A DNA stretch of 64,000 bases. Source: Callorhinus ursinus. Taxonomy: Eukaryota; Chordata; Mammalia; Carnivora; Otariidae. The stretch is taken from contig NW_020313045.1 in the NCBI RefSeq assembly GCF_003265705.1, forward strand, positions 2,531,616-2,595,615. The letters run 5' to 3'. The notes below the pieces were generated by a model, which worked only from the letters and a program-made list of their open reading frames with translations, was not told the DNA's origin and did no database searches. The position numbers were made by a program, and so were the translations under genes. This document shows positions 59,801-64,000 of this stretch, in pieces; positions within the stretch are counted from its first letter, which is position 1; each line of letters opens with the position of its first letter.

Positions 59801-62469
59801 CTAAAATTGTGCTTCAGGAGGCTTTTGAAAGTGTGTGGGTGCAATCTATTGTCTACAGTCACAAAAGCAAAAATTGTACACTCTCTTTTCCCTAAAATTT
59901 AATGTCCAGAATTTTAAATCCAGGTGCATTGTTCAGCATTACCTACTGGTTGGTTTCCAAGGTGATGTTTTGGGAAAGTTGATTTCTGGGAGGAAAACTT
60001 GATTCTTTGTGTATCCCTGCTTGGCTTGAATTTCTTTGTCCAGGGCCCTCTCTGGTTCCTGTTTCTCTGAGCTTCATCTGTAAAGCTGGGAAACGGGCGA
60101 GAGTCTGGGCCAGGTGAGGTGGTGAGGACTTGGCTTGTGTGTGAGCTGTCGGCTGCCCCTTGAGGGATTAGTCCTTCTCTCGTAAAGTGAGTGTAGGGTT
60201 GTTTGATCCGTATCTGTCATTTACATCCATACAATTTCATTATTCTGCTTCTGTTTTAGTACCTTGGTTGTGAAGCAGAAGCTACCAGGTGTCTATGTGC
60301 AGCCATCCTACCGCTCTGCATTAAGTAAGAAGGAGTCACTCTTAATTTCTCGCAGATTGGTTCCTCTAACACAAACTTGGGCCTTAATGGTTTTTTATTT
60401 TTTCCCACAGTGTGGTTTGGAGTCATATTCATACGGCACGGACTGTATCAAGATGGTGTGTTTAAGTTTACAGTTTACATCCCTGACAACTACCCAGATG
60501 GTGACTGCCCAGTAAGTAAGAAGTCAAGTCTGGCTTCATTTCTTGGGTCCGAGGAGGGCTTAAAGGGCTTGAAAGATTTCTTGGTTCTTTTCCTGAGCTC
60601 ATGATTTTACGATTTCAGTTTCCCAAGCTCTGTACTACAGCAGAGCTCCGGGGGGCCCCCCCACCCCGCCCCCGGCTGCAAAATTGAGTTTTACGGGAAA
60701 ATGGTAGAAGTTGTCAAGTATCCCTCTTGAGGCAGCCCTTTGACTTAAAAAACACCGTGACTGCCTTGTCCTGAAGCTCCCTTTACACATGTCTGTATAG
60801 ACCTGATAAGCTCCTTGCTTCCATTAAAGGACATGTCTCTCTCTAAATACAGCGCTTGGTGTTTGATATTCCCGTCTTTCACCCGCTAGTCGATCCCACC
60901 TCAGGTGAACTGGATGTGAAGAGAGCATTTGCAAAATGGAGGTTAGTAAATAAGGTTTACTTTGGGGACCTAAGTCAGCAAGAGGATGCTTCAGTGATCC
61001 TGCGTGTTTTTCTTTAGGCGGAACCATAACCACATTTGGCAAGTTTTAATGTATGCAAGGAGAGTTTTCTACAAGATTGATACATCAAGCCCCTTAAACC
61101 CAGAGGCTGCAGTGCTGTATGTTACTCTGCTTTTGTCCTTTTAGATAAATTTGAAAATGCAGCTAAGTAGATTATGTTGGTAACTTTTTGCATTAAACTT
61201 TTAACACAGGTACGAAAAAGATGTTCAGCTTTTTAAAAGTAAAGTGGTTGACAGTGTTAAGATGTGCACTGCTCGTTTGTTTGACCAACCTAAAATAGAA
61301 GACCCCTATGCAATTAGGTAAGTGGTACATGATCTAGATAAACTGCACTTGCCAGCCTGTACTTCCATGTTCCAGGTGGTCTTAGAATGGGGATTTAAAA
61401 GGAAAGTGTGTCATCTGTTAGCCTCCAACCTTTATAATTTGTTGGCAGCTCGTTTTCTGGTACCTCTCGGGTACCCCTTAAACAGAAAGCTGCATGTCGA
61501 CTGGCATATTGTGCCTGGCAGCAAGCTGTTGAGTGACTTTGATTTTCTGAGGATCCTGGTAATGTGCACGTTCAAATGTCCACACTTTGCTTTTCAGTTG
61601 GCAGTTGCAGCTGGAGCCCCTCACACTGCCATATCCCCCCTCCCCCGACATTCAGATTTGGGGAAGGGAGGGAGACTGAAGAGGGTGAAGAGTGTGTTAC
61701 TTTAGCACTATGATACTTAATCTTAGACGCATCTGAAGGAGTACTGAGACCCAAGGAATTGCGGATTTAGCTCTCTGGGAGGTTGCGTGGGACAGAAACC
61801 GTTAAAACGGTTTCATAATCTCTGCGGATAGACGGGCTGGCCTTTGTCCTTACTGACTTGGGTAACCCAGAGCAATGACTCAATTTGACTGGCACACTTT
61901 CTTCATCTGTAAATAACAGTACTTCAGGGATGGTTGTGAGGCTGAAATGAGCTGACGCGTGTAAGTGGTCTATGAGGGATAGTTACCCTGTGACAGAATC
62001 ATCTAGAGTCACATCTAAAACTTACATGTTGACAACTGAGTATTGCTCCTTGTTAAGTTTTGTTTAGGGAATAAATGGATGTTCTACAAATTTAGTAAGC
62101 CAAAGCGGTTTTTTAATATTTTTCTCTTCCTTAAGCTTTTCTCCGTGGAATCCTTCTGTACATGATGAAGCCAGAGAGAAGATGCTGACTCAGAAGGTAA
62201 GTACATAACCATTTTCGAAATCGTTAGCTGTTTCCTTTCTGAAATGTCTTCATTGGAGACTACTTACTATATACAAATACGTTTTTGGGAAATGAGTTTG
62301 TACAGTGCCAACGTCTCCATCAGTCCTATTTTTAATGTCTGTTTTTGATTATGCCTAGAAGAAGCCTGAAGAACAGCACAATAAAAGTGTTCATGTTGCT
62401 GGCCTGTCATGGGTAAAGCCTGGTTCAGTACAACCTTTCAGTAAAGAAGAGAAAACAGTAGCGACTTAA
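56784..62469 (+). CDS. AKTIP: AKTIP (FTS), AKT-interacting protein, UEV-domain adaptor; 9 coding exons
   Basis: Spliced coding exons are 56784-56825, 58131-58336, 60260-60324, 60411-60511, 60853-60941, 61018-61116, 61210-61317, 62136-62196 and 62359-62469. All introns are GT-AG. The joined frame is 882 nt, 293 residues plus TAA, without internal stops. I recognise the product as AKTIP/FTS, usually 292 residues. Residues 1-70 are a low-complexity Pro/Ser/Lys tail. Residues about 74-222 form a ubiquitin-conjugating-like (UEV) fold, with [12 protein letters not shown] at the core (C137). The E2 HPN motif reads H148-P149-L150, and the catalytic Cys position falls at L158/D159, so it should be inactive as an E2. 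Known roles of the family: subunit of the FTS-Hook-FHIP complex that links endosomal cargo to dynein, binding to AKT1, and a telomere/lamin role. The start at 56784 has G at -3 and begins MNPFWSMS, the family N-terminus. The gene is very well conserved, and nothing in the coding sequence looks damaged. Confidence 0.97.
56946..57048 (-). mobile_element. Short CAN-SINE in AKTIP intron 2
   Basis: AATCTCTATACCCAACATGG, GGCTCGAACTCACAACCCTG and GCCAGCCAGGCACCCC are the reversed tRNA-like part of a CAN-SINE. The CT-rich middle is missing. Confidence 0.85.
58131..58336 (+). CDS. AKTIP: AKTIP exon 3, disordered N-terminal region and start of UEV fold
   Basis: Coding exon of 206 nt for residues 15-83, between acceptor GAATAG and donor TT|GTAAGT. 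It holds the Lys/Pro/Ser/Thr-rich tail and runs into the first UEV helix ([14 protein letters not shown]). The last codon, Phe83, is split 2+1 across the intron. Confidence 0.95.
60260..60324 (+). CDS. AKTIP: AKTIP exon 4
   Basis: A 65-nt exon from Phe83 to the first base of Met105 ([21 protein letters not shown]). The acceptor is TGTTTTAG and the donor A|GTAAGA. The intron that follows is only 86 nt. Confidence 0.95.
60411..60511 (+). CDS. AKTIP: AKTIP exon 5, UEV core
   Basis: A 101-nt exon ending in a complete codon at Pro138. It encodes the beta-sheet core, including [15 protein letters not shown]. The acceptor is TTTCCCACAG and the donor CCA|GTAAGT, both strong. Confidence 0.96.
60853..60941 (+). 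CDS. AKTIP: AKTIP exon 6, degenerate E2 active-site region
   Basis: An 89-nt exon, residues 139-168. It carries [13 protein letters not shown], where an active E2 would have HPN and the catalytic Cys; both key residues are absent. The following intron is 76 nt, close to the practical lower limit for a mammalian intron. Confidence 0.96.
61018..61116 (+). CDS. AKTIP: AKTIP exon 7
   Basis: A 99-nt exon, residues 168-201 ([20 protein letters not shown] and onward), encoding C-terminal UEV helices. The acceptor is TTCTTTAG and the donor CT|GTATGT. Confidence 0.95.
61210..61317 (+). CDS. AKTIP: AKTIP exon 8
   Basis: A 108-nt exon, residues 201-237, completing the UEV domain and entering the C-terminal tail ([13 protein letters not shown]). 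The acceptor is TTAACACAG and the donor AG|GTAAGT. Confidence 0.95.
61830..61985 (+). mobile_element. MIR fragment in AKTIP intron 8
   Basis: TTGGGTAACCCAGAGCAATG, TTTCTTCATCTGTAAATAAC and TTGTGAGGCTGAAATGAGCT are MIR landmarks. Confidence 0.75.
62136..62196 (+). CDS. AKTIP: AKTIP exon 9
   Basis: A 61-nt exon, residues 237-257 ([20 protein letters not shown]). The acceptor is CTTCCTTAAG and the donor AAG|GTAAGT. The family's C-terminal region is used for binding Hook proteins. Confidence 0.95.
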
Positions 62470-63175
62470 GCGCTGGTGAATCTGGTGCACCGTGCACTTT
62501 CCTGCCGGACTCGGGCCTAGTTAGAGCTGACCGATGGCAAAGGACTGCCGGAAGAGTAAAACTGTGTGAACGAGGACTGGTATCAGTGTGTCCGTGTGTG
62601 CTTAGGTTCTAACAGCAAGTTTTGGAAACCTCTCTTTAAGTAATGCATTACTTCCGTCAGAAGTGTCTTTAGGGTGGTTATCTAGTTCAGTACTCCAAAT
62701 TATTGGGGACCTCGAGGCTTAAGTATTTTTCTGAATATAATGCTAAAGGTAAGTGACATTCATTTAAACTAATAGAGTAGACAGAGTTCGGCACTCTCTA
62801 ATGACCCTGGCATCTGTGGTTTCAGTTGTATATATGTTAGGGCGTGAAGAGAGGTAGAGAGAGAGCAGGTTCCATAGCTGATTAGTGCTTTTAAGTGGAA
62901 GATCATCTGAACCTCAGTCTTCAGCCTACTGTTTTACTGATTTACAGACTCCTGTCAATCACTGAGGTACACATTAGGTGAGTGAGAGGAAACCAGAACA
63001 CTTGTTCATAGTTGTTTTTTTGTTTTTTTTTAAAGAAAATTACTTATTACTGTATTTTTATGGCAGGAGGGAGAGTGTTAAAACGGTTTCTAATGAAGTC
63101 AGATATTTAAATGATGAATGACTAATGTGTTTTGTAGAGACAAAATAAACCAATAAATGATTGTTCTTTGTCATT
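62359..63175 (+). CDS. AKTIP: AKTIP last exon: C-terminus and 3' UTR
   Basis: Coding part 62359-62469 encodes [20 protein letters not shown] and onward to TAA at 62467. The acceptor is a tandem TAG-AAG-AAG, so using the second NAG would remove one Lys. The 3' UTR runs about 700 nt to two AATAAA signals at 63144 and 63152. The expected cleavage point, about 63170-63180, is inferred. Confidence 0.88.
62827..62834 (+). promoter_or_regulatory. Pumilio-type element in AKTIP 3' UTR
   Basis: TGTATATA exactly matches the PUM1/PUM2 recognition element TGTANATA. It lies in the AKTIP 3' UTR about 360 nt after the stop codon. Binding is inferred. Confidence 0.45.
63144..63157 (+). terminator. AKTIP: AKTIP poly(A) signals
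   Basis: Two AATAAA hexamers, 63144-63149 and 63152-63157, are followed by the T/G-rich stretch TTGTTCTTTGTCATTTATG. This is a normal cleavage and polyadenylation arrangement. Confidence 0.85.
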
Positions 63176-63236
63176 TATGCAGGAAACTAAATACCCCTTT
63201 CTCAATATAACTAAACAAAGATTAACTTATAAATGC

Positions 63237-63242
63237 TTTATT
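63237..63242 (-). terminator. RBL2: RBL2 poly(A) signal
   Basis: AATAAA on the - strand, within TTCAATAAAGCATTTATAAG. Cleavage is expected near 63215-63225, about 50 bp from the AKTIP cleavage point. Confidence 0.75.
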
Positions 63243-63873
63243 GAAAAATACACTTATTTTCATATAAAATTACAGTAGCAGTAAGTATCTTGAGAGGTTT
63301 TATAAATATTTTTGCACCACTATTCTAACTGAACAGTGTAAGTTCCATATTTCTTTCAGAGCAATATGAAGTTACCCAGTAACTTGGTTTATACTGATTC
63401 AATTTACAATTGAATTTTCTCCCTAATAAGATTATTCATTCATCTTTAAAACTGCTGGAACAATAGTGATTAATAAAGGTATATATTGATAATTCAATAG
63501 CTGTTAAATAACATTTCTAATTTTTATAAATGGTACTATGTACTAATAAAAACCTAAATGCTCCAATCTATTTTTTAAACTGCCAGGAACACACCCAAAG
63601 ATATCTTAAATTTATCACCTTAATAGACACGTGTCTTTCAGATAACTACCTCCTAAAGAAGAGGTCATAATTTTTCATATTCCCTTAATTCAACTTGATT
63701 TACAATCTTTACTTAGCCAACTGATCCTTATTAACAAAAAACTGGAGAATTTAAAACACATGCCCAAAGGTGGCTACTGGGGCTTGAACAGTTTAAAAAA
63801 AGTACAAAAGCATCAAAGATGATATTGCATGTTTAGCCTGGAAGTTTTATACTTCATAAAGTTCACATTGTAG

Positions 63874-63941
63874 AAAGTGCCATCGCAAATATACAGCAAA
63901 ATCTGGGTTACAAAATCATGCTTTTTACAGCCCTAAAGTGC
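63874..63941 (-). promoter_or_regulatory. Two miR-17/20/93/106-type seed sites in RBL2 3' UTR
   Basis: On the - strand GCACTTTA (63934-63941, 8-mer class) and GCACTTT (63874-63880, 7-mer class) lie 60 nt apart. They match the AAAGUGC seed. Confidence 0.6.
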
Positions 63942-64000
63942 CACTTCTTATACAAGTTCACTCACACATTGCACACCAAACAATCCAGCACTTACCACAC

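Larger units (their letters stand above)
63220..64000 (-). other. RBL2: 3' UTR of RBL2 (p130), distal part
   Basis: No open frame is present here. The - strand ends in a clear AATAAA (TTTATT at 63237-63242 on +), and no interspersed repeat is recognised over 780 nt. In mammals RBL2 lies tail-to-tail with AKTIP, which sets the assignment. Two AAAGTGC matches on + (63874-63880 and 63934-63941) are miR-17-family seed sites on the RBL2 strand, and RBL2 is a known target of that seed family. The coding region lies beyond the right edge. The gene name rests on synteny, not on a protein match. Confidence 0.72.

Noticed and set aside
60377..60604. 75-codon frame reading from intron 4 through exon 5 into intron 5
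   Set aside because: It contains AKTIP exon 5 in frame, but both splice sites are strong and the flanks are intronic.
61322..61705. 127-codon frame in AKTIP intron 8
   Set aside because: Starts just after the exon 8 donor, intronic, no domain and no acceptor that would include it.

Overview
This window is mammalian nuclear DNA. The interspersed repeats point to a carnivoran: at least ten copies of a tRNA-derived CAN-SINE (box-like text 'GGGCGCCTGGGTGGCTCAG', CT-rich middle, AAATAAA-rich tail) lie on both strands. Their sequence resembles the arctoid type (bear, mustelid, seal, raccoon groups) more than the dog or cat subfamilies I know. The exact species cannot be read from the sequence. The rest is ordinary placental repeat content: L1, L2, MIR, MER5-type hAT remnants, MaLR LTRs and microsatellites.

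Only one complete protein-coding gene can be supported. AKTIP (FTS, the UEV-domain subunit of the FTS-Hook-FHIP complex) is on the + strand from a CpG-island promoter at about 53.5-54.8 kb to poly(A) signals at 63.15 kb. Nine coding exons join at canonical GT-AG sites into an 882-nt frame of 293 codons. Immediately downstream, on the - strand, 63.22-64.0 kb is the 3' UTR of a convergent gene. From the conserved gene order RBL2-AKTIP-RPGRIP1L-FTO this is RBL2, and two miR-17-family seed matches and a single clear poly(A) signal fit that assignment.

Positions 1-53.5 kb contain no gene I can support. In the known order this is the AKTIP-RPGRIP1L intergenic region, next to the FTO/IRX regulatory landscape. 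It is a mosaic of repeats and unique sequence. Layout: 0-4.7 kb, L1 and MaLR with SINE insertions; 4.7-16.5 kb, mostly unique, GC-rich in places, with a strong CTCF-like site at 9.9 kb; 16.5-22 kb, old repeats and two AT-rich, repeat-free blocks that look like conserved noncoding DNA; 22-31.9 kb, MIR, L1 and L2 fragments; 31.9-32.95 kb, the best enhancer candidate; 33-41.8 kb, L1 and L2 fragments and unique DNA; 41.8-44.85 kb, an L1/MaLR complex with a local duplication; 45-53.4 kb, L2, a second CTCF-like site at 47.0 kb, a young SINE and a 5'-truncated L1.

I found no CRISPR array, operon, new enzyme system or other clearly undescribed system. The observations most worth checking are the uORF whose stop overlaps the AKTIP start codon (ATGA), a tandem NAG acceptor before the last AKTIP exon, the closely spaced convergent 3' ends, the 31.9-32.95 kb enhancer candidate, the pair of same-direction CTCF sites, and the duplicated block 41.82-42.06 / 44.35-44.60 kb.
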